Below, piece after piece: positions 1 through 6,762 of a stretch of DNA of 33,075 nt. Numbering within the stretch: the stretch's first letter is position 1; each line of letters begins with the position of its first letter. Source of the DNA: a virus. The stretch is from positions 1 through 33,075 of IMG/VR virus record IMGVR_UViG_3300037112_000107; one strand, written 5' to 3'. The position numbers were made by a program, and so were the translations under genes. The notes below the pieces were generated by a model. It saw nothing but the letters and a program-made list of their open reading frames with translations, was not told the origin of the DNA and did not search any database.

Positions 1-112
1 TTACACCGGAGGCCACCGGTTGGGGGTTTGTGCTTACCCACCCTTGCGCTAGAAAAAAGCGCAAGGATGGGGCACCCACTTTTGTGGTTGGTTCAAGAAT
101 GGGTCACCCGCC
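1..112. repeat. Dispersed host-type repeat, copy A
   Basis: This 112-base unit is repeated at 144-255 with about 90% identity and no length change. Its core is a hairpin in which CTTGCGCT and AGCGCAAG flank a short A-rich loop, framed by CCCACC on the left and GGATGGGGCACCC on the right. A shorter relative lies at 778-824. Repeats of this style are, from memory, common in acidobacterial genomes, but I could not check this. No gene is seen in the unit. Confidence 0.8.
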
Positions 113-143
113 GAACAAGGCCCTTGGCCATGGCATAGGAATT

Positions 144-255
144 TTACACCGGAGGCCGCTGGTTAAGGGCTTGTGCTTTCCCACCCTTGCGCTAGAAAAA
201 AGCGCAAGGATGGGGCACCCGCTTTTGTGGTTGGTTCAAGAATGGCCCGCCCGCC
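144..255. repeat. Dispersed host-type repeat, copy B
   Basis: This is the second copy of the 112-base unit at 1-112, starting at the same TTACACCGGAGGCC motif and ending at ACCCGCC/GCCCGCC. It ends six bases beyond the stop codon of the leftward ribonuclease HI gene (stop at 262-264). Its hairpin could therefore act as a 3' RNA element for that gene; this role is inference. Confidence 0.8.
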
Positions 256-261
256 TTCCTT

Positions 262-726
262 TTAGACAGGCCTGCTCCGGCCCATGCCCTTGTCCATTGC
301 ATCGTTAGCCAGCTTGTCGGCTTGCTTGTTGCCGCCGCGCAGGGTGTGGCGGATCTCGAAACTGGCAACGTTCCGAGAGAGGCGGCGGGCCTCTTCAAAC
401 AGCGGTCGCAGGATGGGGCTGGCGACTTTGTACTTGCCCTGCATCTGCTTGACCATCAATTCGGAGTCGGAGACCACGCGCAGGTGTTTCACGTTGTGTT
501 CGACGGACCACCGGAGCACGCCCAGGAGGCCGGAGTACTCGGCGTAGTTGTTGGTCTGGATGCCGAGGTACTCGCTTAGTTCGGCGACAACGTGGCCTTT
601 TGAATCTTCAATAACGGCGCCATAGCCCGAGGGGCCGGGATTGCTGCGGGAACCGCCGTCGCAGTGGGCAGTGAACCGCGGGCTGGGCGCGCCGGCGGCA
701 GGATCAGGGAATAGGGATTCGTTCAT
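262..726 (-). CDS. Ribonuclease HI family protein
   Basis: This 154-residue protein should cut the RNA strand of RNA-DNA hybrids in the cytoplasm. All four acidic active-site positions are visible: Asp in HCDGGSRSNPG, Glu in NNYAEYSG, Asp in VVSDSEL and Asp in NKQADKLAN. Length matches the compact bacterial HI family. The ATG at 726 is chosen because the frame upstream of it runs through the dispersed repeat at 778-824, and GGAA precedes it. It is transcribed leftwards and appears to be a host gene outside the prophage. It could equally be called an RnhA/YpdQ-type paralogue, so no symbol is given. Confidence 0.9.
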   Translation of the reverse strand: MNESLFPDPAAGAPSPRFTAHCDGGSRSNPGPSGYGAVIEDSKGHVVAELSEYLGIQTNNYAEYSGLLGVLRWSVEHNVKHLRVVSDSELMVKQMQGKYKVASPILRPLFEEARRLSRNVASFEIRHTLRGGNKQADKLANDAMDKGMGRSRPV

Positions 727-777
727 TGCTTCCAGTGTAGCGTGTGGCCCGATGGGTGGGGATGGTCGAGGTTTGTG

Positions 778-824
778 GTTTCCCACCCATTTCGCAAAGA
801 ACGCGAAATGGATGGGGCACGTGT
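778..824. repeat. Short dispersed hairpin repeat
   Basis: The CCCACC ... GGATGGGGCAC frame of the repeats at 1-112 and 144-255 recurs here, but the inner arms read ATTTCGC and GCGAAAT instead of CTTGCGCT and AGCGCAAG. The arms changed together, so the hairpin is kept. It sits upstream of the ribonuclease HI start. Confidence 0.6.
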
Positions 825-828
825 GAAT

Positions 829-854
829 ACAGGAATTGTATTGCACTGGTGGGA
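829..854 (+). repeat. 26-bp direct repeat, copy 1
   Basis: The sequence starting ACAGGAATTG and ending CACTGGTGGGA is repeated at 935-960 with few mismatches, 106 bases further right. It lies in non-coding DNA between the host gene and the presumed prophage end. It is too long to be a 5-bp Mu target duplication. Confidence 0.7.
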
Positions 855-934
855 TATGACGGGAGAAGGCGGGTATCGTCGGGTTTGACGCGGGTGAAAC
901 GCGCTTTTCCACAGCTCGACGGCGGAAATTAAAA

Positions 935-960
935 ACAGGAATTAGATTGCACTGGTGGAG
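935..960 (+). repeat. 26-bp direct repeat, copy 2
   Basis: This is the second copy of the 829-854 repeat, reading ACAGGAATTAGATTGC followed by ACTGGTGGAG. It is the last recognisable host-style element before the AT-richer segment that leads into the phage early operon. Confidence 0.7.
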
Positions 961-1458
961 AGATTTCGCTTAGATTTTGCCCGTAAGTCGTTGAAAAACC
1001 GTCAAGCGCGTGGCGGAATCCAACCGAGCCATCCCATAATGCGAAACTCGGCAAAAATAGCCGCATGACATTTTTGTGAAAAACTCCCAAACTCCGCGCC
1101 AGACGCCGCTCGAAGCGCTATCCACCCTCCAAAACAGGCCTCAAAACTTGCACCAAAAACAGTGCAAAAGGTCTCAATGTCTGATAACGTGATTTCTATG
1201 GAAAATCATAGAAAAAATAAGGCGGCCACGCCCATCCAAGGCTGAGTAGGGGTCGAATTCTAGCCTAAAAGTCGGTCAGAAAAGGCCGGTTTCTGGCTCC
1301 AAAACGAGCAAGATTGCAAGTTCAAAAACAGAGTAACTCAACCTTACAGAACCTATCAACCAACTTAGACCCGAGATACCTTCAAAAACATTGGTCGAGC
1401 CCGTTGGCTATGTGGATAGCTTCCATCGACACGCACAACGGCGTTATTCCCGGCCACG
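961..1458. other. Non-coding segment, probable left prophage end
   Basis: About 500 bases without a convincing gene lie beyond the last gene of the leftward early operon. The segment is richer in A runs than its surroundings and contains TTCAAAAAC at 1321 and 1381 and CTCCAAAAC at 1127 and 1297. In Mu-like phages the left end holds several transposase-binding sites and starts with TG. I could not pick out an exact terminus or a consistent set of binding sites, and the right end lies outside the window. The assignment rests on position only. Confidence 0.4.
1381..1426. repeat. Decayed copy of the HTH gene 3' end
   Basis: These 46 bases match 1682-1727 with about six mismatches. Read leftwards, the copy at 1682-1727 encodes the last residues of the HTH protein (EAIHTSNGLDQRF), while this one would encode EAIHIANGLDQCF and a stop. 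It has no gene attached, so it looks like the remnant of a duplicated gene end lying beyond the small gene 1459-1668. Confidence 0.7.
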
Positions 1459-1668
1459 TTACCAGAATCGATCGTCTGCGGGCGGCGTGATAGGTTCGCT
1501 CCAGAACTCACCGGCGTCCTCCATTTCTTTATCTTCAAGAGGCATCTCGTTTCCTGGAAAGCACCACCCAGCGCAATACATCACGACGGTCAGATTCCTG
1601 TTGCGATATTCTCTCAGGTCTCTCCACCAGTAGTACCCTGGTTCCGTCGGTGCTGTTTTTGTCCACAT
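1459..1668 (-). CDS. Small Trp-rich phage protein
   Basis: The protein has 69 residues. It begins WTKTAPTEPGYYWWR and ends with FWSEPITPPAD, a layout seen in small phage proteins of unknown function (PTEPGxYWxR near the start, FWSxPI near the end). No catalytic motif or membrane segment is visible. The start at 1668 has a GAGGT ribosome-binding site. It is the last gene of the leftward early operon. It is bracketed by an intact (1682-1727) and a decayed (1381-1426) copy of the end of the preceding gene, which suggests insertion or local duplication. Confidence 0.75.
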   Translation of the reverse strand: MWTKTAPTEPGYYWWRDLREYRNRNLTVVMYCAGWCFPGNEMPLEDKEMEDAGEFWSEPITPPADDRFW

Positions 1669-1681
1669 GATTTTACCTCAG

Positions 1682-1727
1682 TTCAAAAACGCTGGTCGAG
1701 CCCGTTGCTTGTGTGGATAGCTTCAAT
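1682..1727. repeat. Intact partner of the 1381-1426 repeat
   Basis: This is the 3' end of the HTH gene, including its stop codon. About 40 of 46 bases match the decayed copy 301 bases to the left. Confidence 0.7.
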
Positions 1728-1928
1728 GTGCGCCATCAGCGAATCGTAGTTGATGCGCCAGGGGCTGTTGAGCTTGTCTCGGACCTTGTAGGCCTTGAGC
1801 GTGCCGTCTTCTATCATACGCGTCACAGTTTGGACGGAAACATCAAGGATCTCCGCAGTGCGCGCCGTGGAGATAGAAAAGCGCGGGCTCCAGGGGAGAA
1901 GTAACTGATCGGGAGAGCGGAAGCTCAT
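1683..1928 (-). CDS. Excisionase-type helix-turn-helix protein
   Basis: This 81-residue protein carries a MerR/excisionase-like HTH at about residues 18-66. ISTARTAEILDVSVQTVTRMI forms the helix-turn-helix, followed by the wing-like GTLKAYKVRDKLNSPWRI. Such proteins bind DNA as regulators or recombination directionality factors. A Mu-like phage needs no excisionase, so a regulatory role is more likely, but its targets are unknown. The start at 1928 has a strong GGAGG and overlaps the end of the upstream gene by four bases. The frame is open further upstream, but only inside that neighbour. Confidence 0.8.
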   Translation of the reverse strand: MSFRSPDQLLLPWSPRFSISTARTAEILDVSVQTVTRMIEDGTLKAYKVRDKLNSPWRINYDSLMAHIEAIHTSNGLDQRF

Positions 1929-2491
1929 GCTGGCCTCCGATCTTTCACCCCATCGGCTGAGACCTGCCTCTGGGAGCCCCGATCTTCCCACTTACCGGCG
2001 TGCTGCAACATACCTTTGAGCGCCCAGCGCACGCGGTTGGCATCGGCCACTGTAGCGATTGAGGGCGCTGCCTTGTGCTTGAGTGGTGAGCGCGAAGAAC
2101 GCATCCAGGCGTCGAACTGGGCGCGTTCCCAACCGAGGCGTGCGTAGTAACTTTCGATGGTGGCCAAATCAGCCGAGGAGGCCATTTCCGGGGCGCTAGA
2201 GAACTCCTGGCCATCGTGCCGGCCATCTATCCCAGCCCTACGAGCTTGATCGCGATCGAGGCGTTTGCGGGGCTTGGCGGGGGCTTTCACGCCGAGCTGC
2301 GTTTGGATTTGATCAATCAGCCAACCAGCATCATCAGAGGTTAGATCACTAAAGCTAGACACAGGCTTACGCAGCCTCAGAGAGGCCCAACCCAGACGTT
2401 CTTCGCGACTCGTTCCGACGCCAATCTCATGGTGCGAAAATTGGCTGAAGAGCGTTTGCAGCCTTCCGAGTTGTGGCTTAGTGATCTGCAT
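1925..2491 (-). CDS. GemA/gp16-like phage protein
   Basis: The first 60 residues (MQITKPQLGRLQTLFSQF, then a basic stretch, then SFSDLTSDDAGWLIDQIQ) follow the layout of the Mu GemA/gp16 family (DUF1018). That layout is a start helix beginning ITKxQL, a middle Arg-rich segment, and a DLTxxDAxxLIDxI helix. GemA affects host gene expression and supercoiling in Mu. The rest, to residue 188, is unlike the family as I know it. The start at 2491 is preferred because AGGA lies about seven bases upstream; an in-frame ATG at 2497 would overlap the upstream stop. Assignment is tentative. Confidence 0.55.
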   Translation of the reverse strand: MQITKPQLGRLQTLFSQFSHHEIGVGTSREERLGWASLRLRKPVSSFSDLTSDDAGWLIDQIQTQLGVKAPAKPRKRLDRDQARRAGIDGRHDGQEFSSAPEMASSADLATIESYYARLGWERAQFDAWMRSSRSPLKHKAAPSIATVADANRVRWALKGMLQHAGKWEDRGSQRQVSADGVKDRRPA

Positions 2492-2493
2492 AT

Positions 2494-2679
2494 TCATTTC
2501 CTGTGATCCAGGGCCTTCTTACATACCGAACAAAGCACTGGAGGCTTATTCTTCCGCATCTCGCGTCCATCCGCCTGGCGACAAGCATCCGAACAAAACT
2601 TCGCAGTCCGCCGCTTCGGATCGATCAGGTTCGTACAGCCCATATGCTGGCAATTTCGTTGATACCCGTGTTCTTGCAA
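2494..2679 (-). CDS. Small zinc-ribbon protein
   Basis: This 61-residue protein has two cysteine groups, NCQHMGC ... FCSDACRQA and a later CSVC, separated by a basic linker. The pattern suggests a treble-clef or ribbon zinc site, as in small phage nucleic-acid-binding proteins. The start is a TTG at 2679, chosen because GGAGA lies seven bases upstream and the preceding gene ends at 2708. Starts further upstream would overlap that gene heavily. Function is unknown. Confidence 0.65.
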   Translation of the reverse strand: MQEHGYQRNCQHMGCTNLIDPKRRTAKFCSDACRQADGREMRKNKPPVLCSVCKKALDHRK

Positions 2680-2707
2680 CTCTGTTCTCCTTTGTCGGTT
2701 GCTGTTT

Positions 2708-2914
2708 TCATTTAGACCTTGGCAGCCGGCGCATCGGCTCCGGGTGTAGCTTGACGTGGCCGATGTGCCAGCCTTTGCAGAAGCGGCAGAGATAGACCTG
2801 TAACTCGCCAGCCAGCGCGCCGAAATTGCGCCGCGATCCATTGAGCGCGGCGCAGGCCTTGCGCTGGCTTCCGTGCCGAATCTTTCCGAGGCAGGAACGC
2901 TCCTCGCTGGTCAT
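2708..2914 (-). CDS. Small protein with a CxxC-WHIGH motif
   Basis: The protein has 68 residues. An early KIRHGSQRKACAAL helix is followed by YLCRFCKGWHIGHVKL. The CxxCxxWHxGH motif recurs in small actinobacterial and phage proteins and probably binds zinc. The ATG at 2914 has GAGGT upstream and overlaps the stop of the ASCH gene (ATGA). Function is unknown; nucleic-acid binding is a guess from the fold. Confidence 0.75.
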   Translation of the reverse strand: MTSEERSCLGKIRHGSQRKACAALNGSRRNFGALAGELQVYLCRFCKGWHIGHVKLHPEPMRRLPRSK

Positions 2915-3324
2915 AGCTGAGACCTCACCAGACCGTCTGGCACGCCGAAGAATCCCAACGCGCCTTTGTACGGGATGGGCGTCGCAAAAGTCACCGGATC
3001 GCGCAACACAAAGCCGTAGTTACCGACAAACCATGGGCTGCAACTGAGGGCTACGCAATCGACGATCTCCACTGAGCCAACGATGCAACCGCCGCATTCG
3101 CGCATTTCTGGAAAATTAGGTGGTGGCACGTTTGCCGCACCCGCCTCTGCGGCCATCTCTCCCGCGTCCCAATCGTCAAGTGCGATGTCTTTCTGTATCC
3201 ATGATTTACTGGCGTGGATCAGCACGCGGCCGCGGACGCGCGTCGGCCAGTCCCGATTCTCAATGTCTTTGCCGGCGTGCAGGATGTACCACCACCAGGG
3301 CGCTCGTATGCTCAGGGCTTTCAC
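2911..3324 (-). CDS. ASCH-domain protein
   Basis: This 137-residue protein opens with KALSIRAPWWWYILHAGKDIENRDWPTR, the typical ASCH start with its IExR-like element. It continues with RGRVLIHAS and ends FGVPDGLVRS. ASCH domains have a PUA-like fold, bind RNA or modified nucleosides, and are frequent in phages. The start is a GTG at 3324 with GGAGG six bases upstream, overlapping the stop of the receiver-like gene (GTGA). The much longer open frame upstream has no coding character of its own. The partner RNA is unknown. Confidence 0.85.
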   Translation of the reverse strand: MKALSIRAPWWWYILHAGKDIENRDWPTRVRGRVLIHASKSWIQKDIALDDWDAGEMAAEAGAANVPPPNFPEMRECGGCIVGSVEIVDCVALSCSPWFVGNYGFVLRDPVTFATPIPYKGALGFFGVPDGLVRSQL

Positions 3325-3749
3325 GCAAGCCTCCGATCTTCCGCGCACATCACGGGCACAGAGATAACAGGCATCTTCTTCCGTGGGCCGCGCTTCTTCG
3401 CGGTGAGGCGCCTTACCCATTCGAGCAGCGCAAACGACGAGCAACCGCCGCGCAGCAGCACGGCATCCGCGTTGAGGCCCTCTGGCGACGCCGGGAGATC
3501 TGGGGCCAACACCAGGGAGTGCATAGCGGAGCCGATCTCCCAAGCCTGGTCGAGCAGACGCTCGATGTCCGGCAATCGCGAATAATCGCAGAACAGCAGA
3601 TCGTAGGTTTGCGCGCGAAGATGCTCGACCGCCGGCTCCGCGCCAAGCACTTCCGTGACGGCGTAGCCGTTGGTGTGGAGCATGAACTTCAGAATGGAGA
3701 GCCGGTCCTCCGATGCGCCCACCAACAGAATCTTCTTCTTTGGCCTCAT
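3321..3749 (-). CDS. Degenerate CheY-like receiver protein
   Basis: The protein has 142 residues. Residues 5-118 fit the response-regulator fold: KKILLV as strand 1, then YDLLFCDYS with Asp55 at the phosphoacceptor place, a SLVLAP strand, and ADAVLLRGG before the last helix. The acidic pair after strand 1 is replaced by GAS, and the late Lys by Arg, so phosphorylation is doubtful. There is no output domain. Similar degenerate receivers are, from memory, numerous in acidobacteria, suggesting a host-derived gene. It overlaps both neighbours by four bases and has an AAAGGAG site. Confidence 0.75.
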   Translation of the reverse strand: MRPKKKILLVGASEDRLSILKFMLHTNGYAVTEVLGAEPAVEHLRAQTYDLLFCDYSRLPDIERLLDQAWEIGSAMHSLVLAPDLPASPEGLNADAVLLRGGCSSFALLEWVRRLTAKKRGPRKKMPVISVPVMCAEDRRLA

Positions 3750-3988
3750 GCGGTGACTCCTTTCGGGCGGTTTGCTTTCTGGCGCTGGAGGCCGTAAGCA
3801 AAAGCTAGAGCCAGCGTTGAATGGAGTCGGTTGGTTTCTACGGGGACTTCGGGGATATCCTGAGTAGTTGGCGTCACGCCGGCGATAGCGAGAGACATCA
3901 TGAAGGCGAGCGCTGAAGGTTCCATCGCCTGGAAGTTGGCGAGTGCCTTTGTAAAAGTCGGGGTTTGAAGTGCTTTTATTAATCTCAT
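3746..3988 (-). CDS. Hypothetical early protein (80 aa)
   Basis: I do not recognise this protein. It begins MRLIKALQTPTFTKALANF, has a mildly hydrophobic middle (ALAFMMSLAIAGV) and a basic end. It is probably a small helical cytoplasmic protein. The ATG at 3988 overlaps the upstream stop (ATGA) and has GAGGTGA upstream; the frame before it lies inside the neighbour. Confidence 0.65.
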   Translation of the reverse strand: MRLIKALQTPTFTKALANFQAMEPSALAFMMSLAIAGVTPTTQDIPEVPVETNRLHSTLALAFAYGLQRQKANRPKGVTA

Positions 3989-4230
3989 GCGGTCACCTCG
4001 ACGATGCGGAAGAGATTCGGTTTCGTCTCGTGCCAAACGATGGCTTGTCGCAGGTTCAGGTAGCGCAGTTCATCCTTGAGCGCGCTGCCGAGTTGAATTC
4101 CGTCGAGGTTATCGGTGTCGATGTCACGCCATTCTATGCCGTCACTCTCGACGGATAGTGTCATGGATACCAGCACTTCTTCCGCGGCCTGTAGCGCCAG
4201 GGCGTTGGCCAACTTATTCACTTCGCTCAT
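3985..4230 (-). CDS. Hypothetical early protein (81 aa)
   Basis: I do not recognise this acidic protein. It has an N-terminal helix (VNKLANALALQAAEEVLVSM) and a WRDIDTDNLDGIQLGSALKDEL middle. The start at 4230 is preceded by GGGGGA. A 35-base gap separates it from the upstream gene, one of the few true gaps in the early operon. Confidence 0.65.
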   Translation of the reverse strand: MSEVNKLANALALQAAEEVLVSMTLSVESDGIEWRDIDTDNLDGIQLGSALKDELRYLNLRQAIVWHETKPNLFRIVEVTA

Positions 4231-4265
4231 GGTTCATTCCCCCTTCAAAATGATTTTCTGGGTAA

Positions 4266-4610
4266 CTATCCTTTCGCCTGTTCCGCGCGGAGATCCGCGC
4301 GGACCTGGTCGAGCTTCGCTTCAAGCGCGGACATATCGATGTGGTGGAGTTTGCCGACGTGAATAAGCGCCGTGAGCCGCGCCGCCATGTAAGGCCGCAC
4401 GTTTTCTTTGCCTTTGAACCATGCATCCAGGGCGCGATAGACCTCTGTGCGTACGGCCTCTGGCACTTCAAACCAATGCGTCGGGCACATCAGCTTCGCG
4501 CGTTCGATTGCCACAGCGCAGCCGGGAATCTGGCAGACGAAGACAGCCTTCGCTGGCAGCGTTGATGAGACCGAAGGTGCATCCACCTTATGTATCGAGC
4601 GCACGAACAT
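4266..4610 (-). CDS. Small Cys/His zinc-binding protein
   Basis: The protein has 114 residues. CQIPGCAVAIERAKLMCPTHW carries four likely zinc ligands (C, C, C, H) and is followed by VPEAVRTEVYRAL, a combination found in small phage and actinobacterial proteins of unknown function. The C-terminal 50 residues are helical and charged. The ATG at 4610 has AAGGAG seven bases upstream and overlaps the preceding gene by 23 bases. Confidence 0.7.
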   Translation of the reverse strand: MFVRSIHKVDAPSVSSTLPAKAVFVCQIPGCAVAIERAKLMCPTHWFEVPEAVRTEVYRALDAWFKGKENVRPYMAARLTALIHVGKLHHIDMSALEAKLDQVRADLRAEQAKG

Positions 4611-5097
4611 CAGCAATCTCCTTTTCACTGTTCTGTTTGAGCTGGAGCGAGAGCTGGCCCAGCAGTTCCAGCGCCGCTTGATCTCCATCTACCGACCTGA
4701 GAATTTCGAGTTCCGCGCGCACCTGGTCGAGAACGCCGCTCCTGAAAATGGTGCGGTCCGCATCCGTCACGATAAGGAAATAGCCGCCGTCCGATCCCTT
4801 TTTGCTCGATCCGATCGGTAAAGCAAACTGCAGGCGAAGAGACCGCACGATCTGTTTGATCTGCCGGTCGGCAAGAGCCTCACATTTCTTCCATGTCCGC
4901 ATCTCGCGGATAGTGACCGAATTAGCAGCGCCGCGGCAATATCGAATAGCGGTCAGGACCGCCTTCTCTTCGAGGGAGAGCGTCATCCCAAGTTTTCCCG
5001 GCTTGCCGCAAAGCAGCCAGAGAATCTCCGCGTCGATGCTCTGTACACGCTGCTCGATGGAAACAGCCAGGTCCGGAAAGAGAGATCGTTCGGTCAT
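4588..5097 (-). CDS. Winged-helix DNA-binding protein
   Basis: This 169-residue protein has a central region (about 43-113) that reads as a winged helix: LSLEEKAVLTAI, ALADRQIKQIVRSLR as recognition helix, then ALPIGSSKKGSDGGYFLI as the wing. The same recognition-helix and GGYFL pattern is common in phage replication or regulatory proteins. The C-terminus is a long helix. It starts at 5097 in an ATGA overlap with the gene upstream. Its DNA target is unknown. Confidence 0.7.
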   Translation of the reverse strand: MTERSLFPDLAVSIEQRVQSIDAEILWLLCGKPGKLGMTLSLEEKAVLTAIRYCRGAANSVTIREMRTWKKCEALADRQIKQIVRSLRLQFALPIGSSKKGSDGGYFLIVTDADRTIFRSGVLDQVRAELEILRSVDGDQAALELLGQLSLQLKQNSEKEIADVRALDT

Positions 5098-5333
5098 CGC
5101 GGGCCTTCTTTCCGCTCTCTGATCGCAGCCAAGGCCGCGTGGCGCATCAGCGAGATGCCCGTGATGAGCTTGTCAACGCGCACGTCGAGCGTGTCGGCGA
5201 AGCGCAGAGATTCTTTCGGATCATCCTCAGCATCAACCTCTTCCCAAGAAGGAAACGCTGCCCAAGCATTGGCAAGGGCTTCGAGCTTGCGGAAGACGCT
5301 ATGGCGCGCGGCCTTGAGAGCGGTGTTGCTCAC
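5094..5333 (-). CDS. Hypothetical helical early protein (79 aa)
   Basis: I do not recognise this protein. It is mostly helical with an acidic middle (WEEVDAEDDPKESLRF) and a basic C-terminus. The GTG at 5333 overlaps the upstream stop as GTGA and has AAGGA upstream, as at other junctions of this operon. Longer starts lie wholly inside the neighbour. Confidence 0.6.
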   Translation of the reverse strand: MSNTALKAARHSVFRKLEALANAWAAFPSWEEVDAEDDPKESLRFADTLDVRVDKLITGISLMRHAALAAIRERKEGPR

Positions 5334-5815
5334 TGGACGCTTCCTTCCACCAGTTGAGCGCCGGCGTCCATCCCCTTCACCGACCGGCTTCTCGCTCTTC
5401 GCCTCGTTGGGTACTTGTCGCGGTGCCACCAAACAGTGGCTTCCTTCATGCCGAGGCGCTTCGCAATTGAGGCGCACGATTCGCTCGCGGAGGCTTCGCG
5501 GATCGCCTGTCTCATTTCATCGGTGAGTCTTTGCATCGGTTCCTCCTTGAAGGGTTGCGGATTGGAAGGTTTAGAGGAGGTCGCCGCGCGCGCTATTGAT
5601 CCAGTAGGCGTTGCCTCCCCCTCCTTTTGAGCCGGACAGTTGGCCGAATCCGACTCAAACTTGTTGTGCCGTTCAGGCAGCGCCGGGTGCGTGCCGTCGT
5701 CGCAGGCGGCGCAGAGAGCCTCGCCTTCGAAGACGATGATGGCGTCACAGCAGAGGCAACGCGAACAGCGCTTTCCGCGCGGGGCCATGGTGGTTGTCTC
5801 AGGCGGCGTAAGCAT
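5330..5815 (-). CDS. Zinc-ribbon and HTH protein
   Basis: The protein has 161 residues. The N-terminal part holds CSRCLCC ... ALCAAC, a likely zinc ribbon. After a low-complexity linker, RLTDEMRQAIREASASESCASIAKRLG continues into an HTH (MKEATVWWHRDKYPTRR) with a very basic tail. It is probably a sequence-specific DNA-binding protein. The start at 5815 has an AAAGGCAGG leader and overlaps the upstream gene by 17 bases; ATG 5788 is an alternative with a weaker site. Confidence 0.6.
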   Translation of the reverse strand: MLTPPETTTMAPRGKRCSRCLCCDAIIVFEGEALCAACDDGTHPALPERHNKFESDSANCPAQKEGEATPTGSIARAATSSKPSNPQPFKEEPMQRLTDEMRQAIREASASESCASIAKRLGMKEATVWWHRDKYPTRRRARSRSVKGMDAGAQLVEGSVQ

Positions 5816-6005
5816 CAGGGCCTGCCTTTCTGTCGCAGTAGACCGGCCGCTGCACCGTGGAAATTGCCGCCGCCACCTCCGCCGAGACACCTGGACATGT
5901 ATTCCAGGGGTCGAGGGCTTGGCCGCAGTTGGGACATGTCGCCCGCATCCGGCGAGGCATCGGCGTGATGGCGGCGGCGGTTAAGATCATCTCTTTGTTT
6001 GTCAT
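5799..6005 (-). CDS. Small zinc-ribbon protein (68 aa)
   Basis: CPNCGQALDPWNTCPG and a later YC suggest a zinc ribbon. The first 22 residues form a helix (MTNKEMILTAAAITPMPRRM). The start at 6005 is in an ATGA overlap with a GAGGT site. Its function is unknown; it is one of several small zinc proteins in the window. Confidence 0.65.
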   Translation of the reverse strand: MTNKEMILTAAAITPMPRRMRATCPNCGQALDPWNTCPGVSAEVAAAISTVQRPVYCDRKAGPDAYAA

Positions 6006-6208
6006 CGCACAACCTCTTTCGGATTCGCGCGCCACATTTTGTGTAAGACTCTCTGCAGATCGCCCGTCTCTTTCTGAATCTGCTTGCTGGCCGCAAATAA
6101 ACATGCAAGTGAGCTGATGGAGGGGTTTTCCTTGATCGTGCTCAGGTGCGACTGCGCCGAAGCGATGGCCATTTCCACACATTCAATGCGACGTTCGAGT
6201 CGTGTCAC
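6002..6208 (-). CDS. Coiled-coil early protein (68 aa)
   Basis: This small protein has heptad-like helices (TRLERRIECVEMAIASAQSHL). I do not recognise a family. The start is GTG at 6208, overlapping the stop of the upstream gene (GTGA), with the GGCGGAG ribosome-binding site lying inside that gene's Gly-Gly-Ala-Lys end. Confidence 0.6.
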   Translation of the reverse strand: MTRLERRIECVEMAIASAQSHLSTIKENPSISSLACLFAASKQIQKETGDLQRVLHKMWRANPKEVVR

Positions 6209-6762
6209 TTCGCTCCGCCTTTCTTCGCGGCCTTGGCGGCTTTGCGCTCGGCCTTGGCCACGGCCTCAGCTTCTTTCTGGCGCAGCGCGGCGGCCAGCTC
6301 CACCGAGAGCGCCGGAGCCTTCGCGTTCACGTTGAAGCACGACGAGAAGATCGAGAGCAGGCGGCTCTGCACGTCGCTGGAGAAACCGCCGATGGCCAGC
6401 TTCAGCGTGCCGGCCGCGTCCTTGCGCAGCGTGTGCTTCACCTTGCGGTCGAAGAGTTCAATGAAGACCTTGGGGAGCTTGAGGCGCGAGAGCTCGCTCT
6501 GCAGCTCGCCAACCGGAGCCTCGATGATCTCGACGGTGGAGGCCACGGTGGCGTCGGCAATGTAGAGCGTGCCTTCCAACCGCGTGGTCTTTTCGGCGTT
6601 GGCGGGCGTGTAGCCGTAATTCTGCACGGCTTCCAGCAGCGCGCCTTTGGCGGTGGAGAGCTTCTGCTGCGCCTCCTCCACGACAGCCCTCGCCGCGTCG
6701 AAGTTCATGCAGAGACCGTCGATCATTTCGGGAGTGGGAGCTTGTTTCTTATTCGGAGTCAT
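6205..6762 (-). CDS. Possible Gam-like DNA-end-binding protein
   Basis: The protein has 185 residues: a long N-terminal helix, a TRLEGTLYIADATVASTVEI strand pair, a second helical region containing FIELFDRKVKHTLRKDA, and a Lys/Ala-rich basic tail. Position a few genes after MuB and this helix-strand-helix order recall Mu Gam, which protects linear DNA ends from host nucleases. I see no diagnostic motif, so it may be another DNA-binding protein. ATG 6762 has GAGG upstream. It ends in Gly-Gly-Ala-Lys, which doubles as the ribosome-binding site of the next gene. Confidence 0.45.
   Translation of the reverse strand: MTPNKKQAPTPEMIDGLCMNFDAARAVVEEAQQKLSTAKGALLEAVQNYGYTPANAEKTTRLEGTLYIADATVASTVEIIEAPVGELQSELSRLKLPKVFIELFDRKVKHTLRKDAAGTLKLAIGGFSSDVQSRLLSIFSSCFNVNAKAPALSVELAAALRQKEAEAVAKAERKAAKAAKKGGAK

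Noticed and set aside
1-255. CRISPR array
   Set aside because: There are only two long direct repeats with no regular short repeat-spacer pattern and no cas genes.
262-912. Longer start for the ribonuclease HI gene (216 residues)
   Set aside because: The extra N-terminal stretch is translated from the dispersed repeat at 778-824 and lacks any family similarity; the protein from 726 is already full length.
829-960. Repeat pair as prophage att sites
   Set aside because: A Mu-type transposase makes a 5-bp target duplication; both copies are on the same side of the phage and the right end is outside the window.
2911-3801. 296-residue version of the ASCH protein
   Set aside because: The first 159 residues lie opposite or across the receiver-like gene in another frame; GTG 3324 with GGAGG gives a normal ASCH protein.
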